DNA from: Dactylorhiza incarnata
Taxonomy: Eukaryota; Streptophyta; Magnoliopsida; Asparagales; Orchidaceae
Direction of reading: 5' to 3'
DNA length: 64,000 nt
Assembly: GCA_033032865.1 (NCBI GenBank)
Contig: JAWHQI010000005.1
Coordinates: forward strand, 13,602,001 to 13,666,000
In this document: positions 43,972-54,314 of the stretch, in pieces
Numbering within the stretch: the stretch's first letter is position 1
Layout: each line of letters opens with the position of its first letter
Translations under genes and position numbers: made by a program
Notes under the pieces: model-generated
The model's database searches: none
What the model saw: only the letters and a program-made list of their open reading frames with translations
What the model was told of the DNA's origin: nothing

Positions 43972-44085
43972 TAGGAGAGTTTTCTCCGAGTTGTAGGAGA
44001 GTTTTCTCAGAATTGTAGGAGCGTTGCCTCCGAGTTTGTAGGAGATTTGTCTCCGAGTTGTGACTCCGAGATTGTAGGATCATTC
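43972..44085. repeat. E7 LTR repeat ttgtaggagagttttctccgag
   Basis: Four to five copies of ttgtaggag...ctccgag, each containing ggag(a) and its complement (t)ctcc, for example ggagagttttctcc, so every unit can form a small hairpin. It sits between the main palindrome array and the LTR end, probably within the transcript. Confidence 0.8.
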
Positions 44086-44317
44086 TTGATCCGAGATCTT
44101 GTGAAGTAGTCAAGGCTAGCTGTGGTGCTAGATTGGCGAGGCCGGAAAGTGGAGTACCCAAGATCAGGGAACCACTATAAAATTCCTTGTGTCGTCTGTG
44201 ATAGTGATTTGCTTTCTGTGTTATCTGTTTATCAAGTTTTTATTCCGCAAAAGACGCAGTTATCAGCTATTCACCCCCACCTCTAGGTAATTTATGTAGG
44301 CAACTAGGTACTTCAAT

Positions 44318-44329
44318 TGGTATCAGAGG
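44318..44329 (+). other. E7 primer-binding site, tRNA-Met type
   Basis: tggtatcagagg two bases after the LTR end. Confidence 0.9.
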
Positions 44330-44393
44330 GTCGTTGTTCATTTCTAGGTTAACACCTTGAACAGGATCCATCCATTCTAGTTGCTAGCAAATC

Positions 44394-46711
44394 ATGGAAA
44401 GAACCAAGGAATCCTCCTTGTTGAAGCTGCCTATCTGCACAAAGGCTACTTTCCCAATGTGGAAAGAAAGAGTCAGATTTTACATGGAAGACGCAGATCT
44501 GAGAATTTTTCAAGTCGTGGAAGAAGGCCCTCATGTGCCTATGACTGCCTCTACAATTGACCCAACTGTTCAGGTGCCAAAGAAAATGATGGACCTAACT
44601 AAGGATGAGATTGCTATAGTAGCCTTGGACAAAAAGGCAAAGAACATAATTGCTAGTGCAGTGGACAACTCAATGTTGCAAAACTTTATTCATTACAAAT
44701 CTGCCAAAGAGATGTGGGCATCCATGATTGTTCTCATGGAAGGTACCGAAGAGTTAAGGGATGATAGAAGATCTCTACTCAATCAAGAGTATGAGGCATT
44801 CAAGCAATGCAAGAAGGAGTGCATTGCCGATGCTTATGAAAGGTTCTTCAAAATTGTTAACGGCCTAAGAAACTATGGCCGGGAATTTACAAACGGTGAA
44901 CTTAATGACAAGTTTCTGTGATCCCTGGCGAAAGAATGGGATAGCAAGATTGTTGCATTAGGGAGTTTGGAAAGCTGCCAAATATTGACCAACAGAATCT
45001 GTTCGGAAAGCTATTATCTCATGAGATGCAGATGAATATCCGCAAAACAGAAGAAGATGGGAATCAGACCTCAAGCAAGGAAAGGACCTTGGCTTTGAAG
45101 GCCGAGAGCTCCAGGAAAAGAAGAACTGTGTCTCCAATTAGGGCACACGAATCTGATGAAGAAGAAGAATCTGAAGCTGGCTCCTCCTGCTCAGAAATGT
45201 GAGATGGGGAATTTTGTCTAATATCCCGCCAGTTTAAGAAACTGCAAAGCAAGAGAAGGCTTATGAAGAACAAACCCTCTTCCTCTGGCTATAGACATAC
45301 TCATCGTGATGGTGATCATCACAGGAAAAGATCAAGTATCCATGACAGGTACAAGTCTACACCGAACAAACATGTTTCTTTTGACACTGTTTGTTATCGT
45401 TGTAACAAGCCAGGGCATATGATCGTTGATTGCCCTTACAAGAAGAAAGAATGTGGAAAGAGAGAAGAAAAGAAATCCTCCCATGAGAATAAGAAAACGG
45501 AAAGAAGCTTCGTTGCCAAGAAGTCTAAAACACTCAGCGACAGTGACTCTGAGAAGTCAAGTGATGAAGAAGAAGCCTACTTCGGGCTCATGGCTATGAC
45601 CGACGACAAAGAAGAACCTCCGTACAAAGGGAAGGTAAATACTCATACCATCTTGTCTGAATCTGATTATGCCTCAGCTGAACAAGAGAACTACCTCTCA
45701 GATGAGGACTCAGAACTAATGACCCAATATACTAAATTGCTCAAAGCCTTTGACAAATCTCGAAAGGTCGTCAAAACCCAGGCCAAGGAGATTATGTCTC
45801 TCAAGGAAGTGGAATCCAATCTGAGAGAAGAAGTTGCACAACTTACATCTCACAGAGAGGAAATCCAAATCCTGACAGACAAAATCAAAAGCTCAGATGA
45901 GCTCCTTGCCCTGAGGGAGAAAATCATCAAAGCGATGGAAGAACAGCTAGCTGCTGAGAAAAAGCTAGTTGAAAAGTTCTCCCAACCTAAAATTGTTCTT
46001 CCAATCATTGATAGATTCTCCGCTAAAGCAAGTGGAAGTGGATTAGGTCATGTGGCTGAATCTAGTAAATCTTCTAAGAGCATCCTAGCCAAGAAGAAAA
46101 ATAAGAATGCTAAGAAAGCTACCGCCAAAGAGAAAGGGAAGGCCCATCTGGATCAGACGACATTTAAGAAAGTTATCTTTCCTACAAATGCATATGATCT
46201 GGAAAGCTCCTATGGTCACTTGACTAGACCAATTGTGTTTGGGCCTGTCAATGACTACAAGAGGTGAACTCGTCCCCGAAACTTTGGTGCAAGTGCATTC
46301 AAAGCACCCTATGAGGAAATAAATATGAGAAGTTATGGTCCTTTTGTTCATGGACCTAGTGCAAAGAAGGCTCCAACATTGAAGACTGTTGCTCCTAAGC
46401 CAATGGAGATAGTTATATCATGTGTATGATGCATGCATGAGGGATCCTCATCAAAAAGTAATGCTCCTGCGAAAACTAACTTTCAAAAAGTAAAGCAGGA
46501 GAATACAAAGCAAAGGTACAACAGGTTTAACTATTGGTGTTGCGGCGAGATTGGTCACTTTGCCATAGATTGCTGGTTCAATCCTATTTATTTTAAGAGA
46601 CCACAAGTAAACATTGCAAGAAAGACTACTCGCAATGTTAATGATCAACGTGGTGCTCAACTAACAAGGGACCAAGGACCCAAATTTGTTTGGGCTCCTA
46701 AGGCAAAATAA
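44394..46711 (+). pseudogene. E7 gag (long, coiled-coil, two zinc knuckles)
   Basis: ATG 44394. N-terminal capsid region MERTKESSLLKLPICTKATF, PMWKERVRFYMEDADL is open to 44921 and followed by damaged sequence to about 45260. Then come a basic segment, knuckle 1 CYRCNKPGHMIVDC (about 45390), an acidic serine-rich stretch, and a coiled coil of about 80 residues (MSLKEVESNLREEVAQL, IIKAMEEQLAAEKKLVE). After a stop at 46265-46267 there is a second knuckle, CCGEIGHFAIDC, whose first cysteine is replaced (Y). Long gag with coiled coil after the first knuckle is a Sirevirus trait. Breaks at 44921, about 44990, 45040-45260, 46267 and 46427. Confidence 0.82.
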
Positions 46712-48486
46712 TCTGTTTTTGAAGGTATGTCCAAAGGCCAACAGAAATCCTATCTGGTATTTGGACATTGGTTGTTCTCGCCACATGACCGGGACAAGAA
46801 GCCTATTGAAGAACTTTATTCCAGTTGAGAACGGCACAAAGGTTATTTTTGGCGGATCCGACGGAGGAATAAAAAAAGGGTACGGTATGATCACTAATGG
46901 TAATGTATCCTTCTCTGATGTTTCTTATGTGGAAGGATTAGAACATAATCTTATAAGCATAAGTCAACTCTGTGATAAAGGATACATTGTTGATTTTTGT
47001 AAGGATAAGTGTTTGATAAAGTCGACAGAAAATTTTTAAATGATTTTATCAGGCACTCGTTGTAGAAATATTTTCTATTTTAATTTTCTTTGTTTATGCT
47101 CCTCTACACCAGTGTGGTTTTAGCAAAAGATGGTGCATCTCTTGTTGACCAATGTCACAAGAGATTAGCACATATTAAGTTTAAAATTATAAATTAATTA
47201 TTTTCTCAAAACATAGTGCGTGATGCGTTGAATGTTAAGTGCATTAAAGATAGACCTTGTCATGCATGTGTAAAAGGCTAGCAAACAAGAGCTAACTTTA
47301 AGAGCATTATTGGCAAAGACTCTACGAGGTGCTTACACCTCCTCCATATTGACTTGTTTGGTACTTTGCAAATTAGAAGTTTAGGAGGTAAGTCTTACAC
47401 ATTGGTTATTGTAGATGATTACTCACGTTTTGCAAGGGTATTCTTTCTTAAACACAAGTCAGATACCTTTGATATCTTCACTAAGTTTGTCAAGCGAATC
47501 CAGAATGAATTAGATTGTTCAGTGGTCAAAATCAGAAGTGACCATGGAAAGAATTTGAATCTAGGGCCATGACAGACTTTTGTGAAAGCCTTGGTATCTT
47601 TCATGAGTTTTCCTCTCCTCGAACTCCACAACAAAATGGGGGAGCTGAGAGAAGGAATATAACACTCGTTGAGGCTTACAGAACAATGTTGAGTTATTCT
47701 TCCCTTCCAGAATACTTCTGGGCTGAAGCCGTCAACACTGCTTGCCACGTGCAAAATAGAGCACTCATAAATAAAAACCATGAAAAGACTCCCTATGAAC
47801 TACTAAAAGGCAAGAGACCAACCATCTCTTATTTTAGAATCTTTGGCAGTAAATGCTTTGTTCTTAATAATGGGAAGCATTACAAAACCAAGTTCAGTGA
47901 AAAGAAATTTGAAGGTATTTTAATTGACTATAGTAGCCATAACAGAGCTTATAGAGTTTTCAATAAGAAAACCCTGGTTGTAGAAGAATCTATTAACATT
48001 GTATTTGATGAGACGAGCATGCTACATAGCAGCTCTTCTAGTGCTTCTGTTGAAGTTGCAGGTTCAAAGTGGCAAGACTCAAGCTTGGATGAGCCTGTTA
48101 AAGAGAATGCTCATACCTTCGTCAAGATCTCTCACCCAACCTCAACTGAAGAGGAAGATCACCAAGATGAAGAGCCAATTCAAGTGGAGGAAGACAATCC
48201 AATAGTAAAAGAAGTTCCTGGTGTCCCAATTGATGCAACAAATCTTGAGTTCAGACATATGAGGGATCATCTAGTTGATCAGATCATAGGAAATCCTCAA
48301 GTCGGCATAAGAACAAGAAGAGGTACTATTAACGAAAATATGCATTTGAGTTTTCTGTCACAGGTTGAACCAAAGAAGTTCCAAGAAGCAAATGAAGACC
48401 CATATTGGATAATTTATATGGAAGAAGAACTAAATCAATTCAAGCGTTGCAAAGTGTGGACTCTTGTTCCAAAACCCAAAGATAAG
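46712..48486 (+). pseudogene. E7 protease-integrase, start of RT
   Basis: Protease reads WYLDIGCSRHMTGTR, with S of the D-S-G triad changed to I. Stop at 47037-47039. Integrase finger HKRLAHIKFK ... CHACVKG is damaged by stops; core HIDLFGTLQIRSLGGKSY, KIRSDHGK, then a frameshift near 47570, then PQQNGGAERRNITLVEAYR and YFWAEAVNTACHVQNRAL. A variable acidic linker leads to RT start EEELNQFKRCKVWTLVPKPK, where E8 cuts at 48487. Confidence 0.87.
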
Positions 48487-49963
48487 TGACGTGCAAATCT
48501 AGCACACCGCTAAAGGCGGTAGCGAGACTGCGACACAAAATGGTAGTGTACCGATCGCACAAGTAATATAAAATGTGGGAATAAATCCCCAAGTATCGAT
48601 CTCGAAGGAAAACAGTAAGGTGGAGTTATCTATCGAGAAAGGACTTGAGATTGAAGTCCTTTAGGTCGGATGGATTGCGGAAACGGGGTGATTTGGATTG
48701 TGGAAAATAAAAGAAAACAACTACTCAACTACTCCTATGCAGGCCTTGAGCGCACTACTTCGCTAGGCGGGATGGAAACTACGTAGGACTTGAACGCACT
48801 ACTTCGCAAGGGCGGATGGACGAGTAGGCAAGCGGATGGAGTGGTAAGTGCGGAATCAAACTGTGCAGGCCTTGAGCACACTGCTTCGTGAGGTGAATGG
48901 ATTACACGGCCGCTATGCCACGCTTCACTAGGCGGATGGAAGAGTAGGCATACGGAATGGGCGAGTAAGCTAGCGGAATGAAGTGGAGGGTGGAGTGGAT
49001 TTGGTGGTGCACCTCATTCACACATATAAACAAGTTAATTTCATAAAAATGAAATAGACATTACAAACCATGGTTTATAGTGCACATCATCAAAATATAA
49101 GAAATCTAGCTTATACAATCATCAAAATAAAAGTGGAGAAAGCAAGGAATCGACCCAATCCCAAGCCTTGTTGAAGATTCACGGTTGGAATCGCTGGGTT
49201 GTCAATCCGCATCCAAGCTCGGTCCTCAACTGCATCCGGGGTAGAGAAGGCTGTCACTACCTTCCAATGGCCCATCTTCTTCATGTCACGATCCGGCCGT
49301 ACGACCAAGCTTCCTTCTCCTTGGATAATGGTGGATGTAGGGCTAGATCCCTCTCCTTGGAGCTTGAGGATGATGGAGGAGGCCAAAAGGGGCAGAAAAC
49401 TGCGAAAATGGCGAAAAATGGCGGAGCAGAAGTCAGAAGTGTCCCTCGACCTAAAATCGCGCAGATCTATTTATAGGCGGAGCAGAAATTAGCAGTGCGC
49501 ATGGACAGGCGCACGATCAGTGGTCGTGCGTGAAGAAATGCCTCTAATCGTGCGCGAAGAACCTGTAGAATAGTCCTGAACTGCAAAAATAGCGCACGGT
49601 CAGTGGCGCACGACCAGTGGTCATGCGCGAAGAAGGTCAGTGATCGTGCGAAGTTCTCTGTTTGGTAAGTAGAATTAACGCACGACCAGTGGTCGTGCGC
49701 GAAGGAAAACACACGACCAGTGGCTTTTTCGGCCGAAAATCCCCCAGAACCAATCCCGAGTGTCGCACAACCCTTGAACCTGCATGAAAATATCCCGGAC
49801 CACTGGAATACAAGGAATCACACCAAAATGGGAATAAATGTGCACTAAGAGTGGAAATACGAAATGTGATCAATAGAAGCATTTATGAGTAGTAAGTGAA
49901 GTGCATTAGCGAGAAAAACCACCCAGATGAGTCCGGAAATCACTATATAAATCGGACTCATCA
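48487..49963 (-). repeat. E8 3' LTR (1477 bp)
   Basis: Starts tgacgtgcaaatctagc, ends gactcatca before the PPT. 48549-48615 (gtgtaccgatcgcacaagta..., aaatccccaagtatcgatct) is recognisably similar to the same end of the E2 LTR. TATA box (minus CTATAAATAG) at 49467-49476. Palindromes gcgcacgaccagtgg / tcgtgcgc lie at 49508-49530, 49605-49627 and 49678-49700. Inner hairpin arms gatgagtccg (49926-49935) and cggactcatc (49953-49962). Repeated cttgagcgcactacttcgc blocks at 48740-48910. Confidence 0.92.
49467..49476 (-). promoter_or_regulatory. E8 LTR TATA box
   Basis: CTATAAATAG on the minus strand, just downstream of the palindromes at 49508-49700. Confidence 0.6.
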
Positions 49964-49976
49964 CACCCCCAGACTT
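49964..49976 (-). other. E8 polypurine tract
   Basis: The plus strand reads cacccccagactt, identical to E2, with hairpin gtttgc (49981-49986) / gcaaac (49996-50001) on its outer side as in E2. Confidence 0.88.
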
Positions 49977-51813
49977 ACCTGTTTGCACGTCCCGAGCAAA
50001 CAAATCCGGCGGAGTGGGAAAAGCATAGTTAGTTAAAAAAATTGTAAACCTGGAATAGAATGCGAAGTTGCATACTTGTGTGCATAGAAGTTCATTAGAA
50101 GAAGTTTCTACATATGCTAGCTAATTTATAAAAGTGTAAATACGTAAAAAGAAATTTATTTTTCTACTCAAAAATGGAATGTTGGTTAATCGCGAGGTGA
50201 CACGTAGTACGAAAGTAAGCAAGACGCGAAGGGGAGTGTTACCCAAGACCGGAACTCAGAATTATCTCCGTTGAAATCCATCAACGTCGAGAACCATAAA
50301 CTCGCCCTGAAAAACTCTCTCCACGGCGCTAGCGAACTCACAAGATGAATCGATAGGACTTTAGGTATACACGAGGCTTAGGTTATGGTTTGGAATGCAA
50401 ATATAAACATGATGGCAAATCGCAACCCAAAAGAGCTCACAAAAGTGCTAATTCAAAGCAGCCCCCAGTAAAACACGTGCAACACACCCCCAGACTTGAC
50501 TTTGAAACCGGGTGTGCACATGGCCTACTCCAATCGATAGAAATTGATGTTTCAATTAAAACGCTAGGGATATATTTTTTATTTTTCTTTTCCTTCCCTT
50601 TTTTTCTTATATCCCCAAATCTATTAGCAAGAATCTCAGCATATAGATTTTTTAAGATATCCACATCAACACAAAAGTTTCACAAGACCGCACCGCATTG
50701 GAGAATTACAATTCAATAATGCTTTTGGCTTAATTTTTGGTTGCGATAATGGGATTAGATTTTAGGCCTTGGTGAAGTATGGTGGAGCTGAACCAAAAGG
50801 TGGGGTAGGCACAAAATAGGCTAGCAACGGTTAGCGTATATGAATGGTAAAACAAAGCTCAAGTTTGCCAAAAAGATGGCCTACGTCATGCTCAACTTGC
50901 AAATCGTTCACACCCATGCTTCAAGAGTCGCATGGGGCAAGTTCTTAGCACCCGAGAAAGGTAATCCTTCCTCCTGACTCGAGCAACACAAACCTCGCGC
51001 TTGCCTACACACAATACATCGCTACCACTAGATTCAACCATATTCACCATTTTGAGTAAAATAAATTAAAATCTACGCAAATCTACTAATTGTAAATTGG
51101 AAGCATAAATAAAAACCAGTTCTACTCAAATTCCTAGGCAAGACACAAGTACTCAACTAGAGCACTACAAGAGTCAACATGCCACTCCATCTTGAAATTT
51201 TTAGGCTAATACAACAATTCCTACATCACAACCAAGAATTGAATATACGGGAGCATACAAACAAGCGAGTGCGCACTGAAGTGGGTGTTGTGATGTGCGA
51301 TGAAGATAAACAAATAATATATAATTGAAATAAAATACTTCTGGCATGCACTGAGATGTGCCCGTGCAGTGGGTAACAAATACATCAGCTCTCTACACTC
51401 TCCCCCAGACTCATGACATGCTACGCGTAGAAATAATATAGACATTACAATCCTAAAACAAAGAGAGGGGAAGAGGTTACCCAATACTCAGTAAATAAGC
51501 ATACTAGAAGACGCTTGAAATCCAAGACAAAGCCGCAACATCCGCGATCCAAAATAAGCACCTGCAGGGGTGAGCTCTGCCAAAAACAAAAGAAAAATAT
51601 ACAAAATAAAATGAAATACAACTAACTAGACTAAACTAGATGAAATAAAAGAAATGCAGGAAAAGTAAGATAACTACTGGGGTTATTGTCCTCCCAGCAC
51701 GACTTATTCAGAACTTTAAGAGTTCTAGCTAATGGGTCTATGAAAAGAAAAGTGCACAGGTAACTATTCTAATATGCGTGTCGGTAGCGGGTGCCGATAC
51801 GGTGATAAAATAG
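49964..51813 (-). other. E8 3' noncoding region, homologous to that of E2
   Basis: No gene supported. PPT-like copies at 49964, 50485 and 51400 are spaced 521 and 915 bp, against 518 and 893 bp in E2. The best conserved block is about 50870-51000 (cacccatgcttcaagagtcg, catggggcaagttcttagca, cttcctcctgactcgagcaa) compared with 8640-8780. Similarity continues to about 51740, near the position where E2 pol ends. Confidence 0.8.
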
Positions 51814-52857
51814 TTACCCCCTACCTAAATAATAATATCTGCTCTTCACAGGTAGAGGAAGTAGAAAGTATGAAGAGGAGGAGGAGTCCTCACTCATCTC
51901 ACCAAAATAATCCTTGCCCAGCAAGGTGTCATCTTCAGGGAGGCGGCAGGAGGAGAAAGTACTAAGTGGAGCTTCCTCTACGGAGGGGGGATCAACCTCC
52001 TCACATAAGAGAATGCTCATATCAATGACTTGAGCATCATGCTCCAAGTCCTCCTGGGGTACCTGTGAAGACTCAACCTGCACAGACTCAGAAAGAGAAA
52101 GGGGATCAAGAAATAAACAAGAAGAAGAACATGAATACAAATCAATTGGGGGAGTGATCCTGGTCTCACTCCCATCAGGATCCAAGGATAGATCACTGTC
52201 ATCATCGCAAGTATCATAGCAAGGGGGGCCAGTGAACTCAAGGGCCTCGATTGTGAGTTGGACCTCCTAGTCCCATGAGGAAGTGCAATCCTCCTCATCA
52301 GAAAGAGCATCCTCATCATCCCACCGGGGTGCAACCTCAGGCTCAGAATCATCACCCTGCTCAATTACTTCGACAGGATCAAAAAATGTGTGTAGAAAAT
52401 CTTATAAAGAAACTGGAGGAACAAAAAGATATGGTACCTCCACAAAAAGATCAGCTAACACCTCCCCGATGGAGAGAATACTTTCCTCATCCCACTCAGG
52501 TGTATCCATAAGTTTGAAATCCTCTCCTTGTTGGCCAACAAATGAGTGATCATCATCACTAGGAGTGAAGCCATAAACAGGGAGAGAAGAACCGATGCGA
52601 GAATTAAGCAAAAAGGGTGAGTAGGCAATTGCCTCCACGGGTAAAGAATGAGTGGTAGGGACAATGTTGTCATGAGTGAAGGAGCGGCTGTCAGGATTGA
52701 AGAGACTAGGACAGTCCCTCAATTCATGACCCTCTCCTCGACACAACAAGCAAACAAAGTTCCTACACTGCCTAGCATTGAACTCCTTCATTTGGTCTAT
52801 ATAATAAACCATCTTGTCATGAGTGCTAGGAGAAATATCCCATGACGTCATTTTCAA
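51814..52857 (-). pseudogene. E8 acidic CCHC zinc-knuckle protein
   Basis: ATG complementary to 52855-52857. One frame, with two in-frame stops (near 52402 and 52270), runs to 51814, about 347 codons. A knuckle C36-x2-C39-x4-H44-x4-C49 (CLLCRGEGHELRDC) follows a short N-terminus (STHDKMVYYIDQMKEFNARQ). The rest is acidic and serine-rich: TPSDDDHSFV, WDEESILSIGEVLADLF, RWDDEDALSDEEDCTSSWD, CYDTCDDDSDLSLDPDGS, then PPIDLYSCSSSCLFLDP. No protease or polymerase motif. Its place between PBS and the 3' noncoding region is that of gag, but the capsid blocks of E1 and E2 gag are missing. I infer a nucleic-acid-binding accessory or reduced gag. Function unknown. Confidence 0.6.
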
Positions 52858-53079
52858 TAATTAAAGCAGATATAACGAAACTGAAATTCTTTGCAAGGAA
52901 ATTTACACAAACTAATAAAACTCCTTGGATTAAACTTGCCTAAAACTTTAAAATAGGAGAGAAAGAAATAATAACAAACAATATATAATTAAAAAGCAAA
53001 CAAAAATAAAAAAATTGCTATACACACTAGAAGAACTACTATCTCTTGTCTCCCTCTATAACAACTCACATGTCTGTGT

Positions 53080-53097
53080 TCCCTGGCAACGGCGCCA
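53080..53097 (-). other. E8 primer-binding site, tRNA-Asp type with one mismatch
   Basis: The plus strand reads tccctggcaacggcgcca; one C-to-T difference from the E1 and E2 sites. The spacer to the LTR is aaaaca, split by E9: aaaac at 53098-53102 duplicated at 62734-62738, then a at 62739. Confidence 0.93.
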
Positions 53098-53102
53098 AAA
53101 AC
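53098..53102. repeat. E9 target-site duplication, left (AAAAC)
   Basis: AAAAC before E9, repeated at 62734-62738. It is the spacer between the E8 PBS and the E8 LTR. Confidence 0.93.
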
Positions 53103-54304
53103 TATTGGATAAGTAGGCGCCCTTGGAGGGGGGGGGGGGGGGGGGTGAATAAGGGTTTTCACAAAACTTATATTATATTTTGAAAAGCTTTGAAATAATG
53201 CGAGATTGAGACAATAAGAAGTCAAGTAAAATAATAAAGTAGAGACATGCTTTATTAATATCAAATAAGGTTTTACAAAAGTTGATTTCAATAACGCTAG
53301 AAATCAGTGGCGATGAATAGTAGACTCTTTTTGTTTTCTATCCCGACTCGCATCCCCACGAACCGGTGGCCCTATCCTATCCTCCCCGGATACGGCCTCA
53401 AGCCGCTCTAGCCAACCCTTCCCCGGATATGGCCTTGAGCACCCCCTATACCTAGCCTTGATCTAGTCGCCAACACGAGGTGAGTTTCCACCCTAAGTCC
53501 TACCCAGATTTAGTCGCCAACACGAGGCGATTTCACTAACCGTTTACAAGAAATAAGAAATGAAAATAAATAAAAACTCCCTCTTGATGAACTTCTGAAG
53601 TTGGAGACGAAGATACGCTGTAGAATAAGCGTTGTAGAAGCAGACTTCGTTTGGATCCGGCGTGATGAGATTCTCCTTTAGAAGTTTGCAGAACATTGGT
53701 AGGACATCAACTTTTGGCCAAGGTAGCCTCTGGAATTCTAGCACTCAATCTCTCTCTCTGATATCTCTCTGAAACGAGAGAAGAGGGGTCCATTTTATAG
53801 CCACAGCGCTAGCGCCTGCGCTAGTGGTACCGCCGGCGCTCTCCCATTTTAGGACATATTCTCCGCGGCAGAATCTTCAATCGGAGGAAACTTTTCTCTC
53901 TTGCCTAATGTGCTCCGCGCTATCGCCTGCGCTATCGGATACCGCCAGGCGCTATCAGCTTCTATAAGTACTCCCGGAATTTGCGCTTAAGAATTCATTT
54001 CATCGATCGAAATTTCATCGAACGCAGCTAACATTTCATCTGACGAGATTTCATCGAACGCAATGATGAGCATTTCGTTGAGCGCAGCTTACAGTTCGTC
54101 GAACGACAGCTAGCGCCTGCGCTAGGACTACCGCCAGCACTAGTAGGAGTGTTGGATTTGATGGCTCAACTTTGGGGGCAACCTTCTTATGTAATCCTTG
54201 AGTCAAGTGGACTTTGTTTCTTGCACACTTAAACACAAAAGATCAAATACACATAGGATTTGTTATTCTCAAACCTAGGAGATGCGGAAGACCATGTTCC
54301 AACA
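53103..54304 (-). repeat. E9 3' LTR
   Basis: Plus-strand left end tattggataagtagg, right end atgttccaaca. G18 run at 53128-53145 (C-run on the element strand), TATA box (minus CTATAAAATG) at 53791-53800, and palindromes gcgctagcgcctgcgctag at 53805-54130 just upstream of it. Between them, at 53995-54110, are tttcatcgaacgcagc / cagttcgtcgaacgacag words like those of the E6 LTR. Confidence 0.93.
53791..53800 (-). promoter_or_regulatory. E9 LTR TATA box
   Basis: CTATAAAATG on the minus strand; same at 62219-62228 in the 5' LTR. Confidence 0.6.
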
Positions 54305-54305
54305 A

Positions 54306-54314
54306 ACTCCCCCT
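54306..54314 (-). other. E9 polypurine tract
   Basis: The minus strand has AAAGGGGGAGT next to the LTR; it lies in the loop of the inverted repeat 54258-54330. Confidence 0.88.

Larger units (their letters stand above)
42786..44315 (+). repeat. E7 5' LTR
   Basis: Starts tgttggtgtatttgatg, ends aggtacttca two bases before the PBS. Contains the ttctcgagaaatc array (43048-43460), a TATA-like ttatataagg (43607-43616), a TC microsatellite (43719-43742), ggaga..tctcc repeats (43972-44085), and a ctataaaatt site (44175-44184) followed by ccttgtgtc as in E6. Confidence 0.88.
42786..48486 (+). mobile_element. E7: 5' half of a Sirevirus-like Ty1/copia retrotransposon
   Basis: 5' LTR 42786-44315 (1530 bp), PBS, long gag, protease, integrase and the first residues of RT, then cut by E8 at 48487. 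The rest, with the 3' LTR, should lie beyond 64000 on the far side of E8. Inserted in E4 RNase H; 42781-42785 (TGAAT) would be the left TSD. LTR end ctattcacccccacctctagg and PBS ttggtatcagag match the E6 style. Confidence 0.9.
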
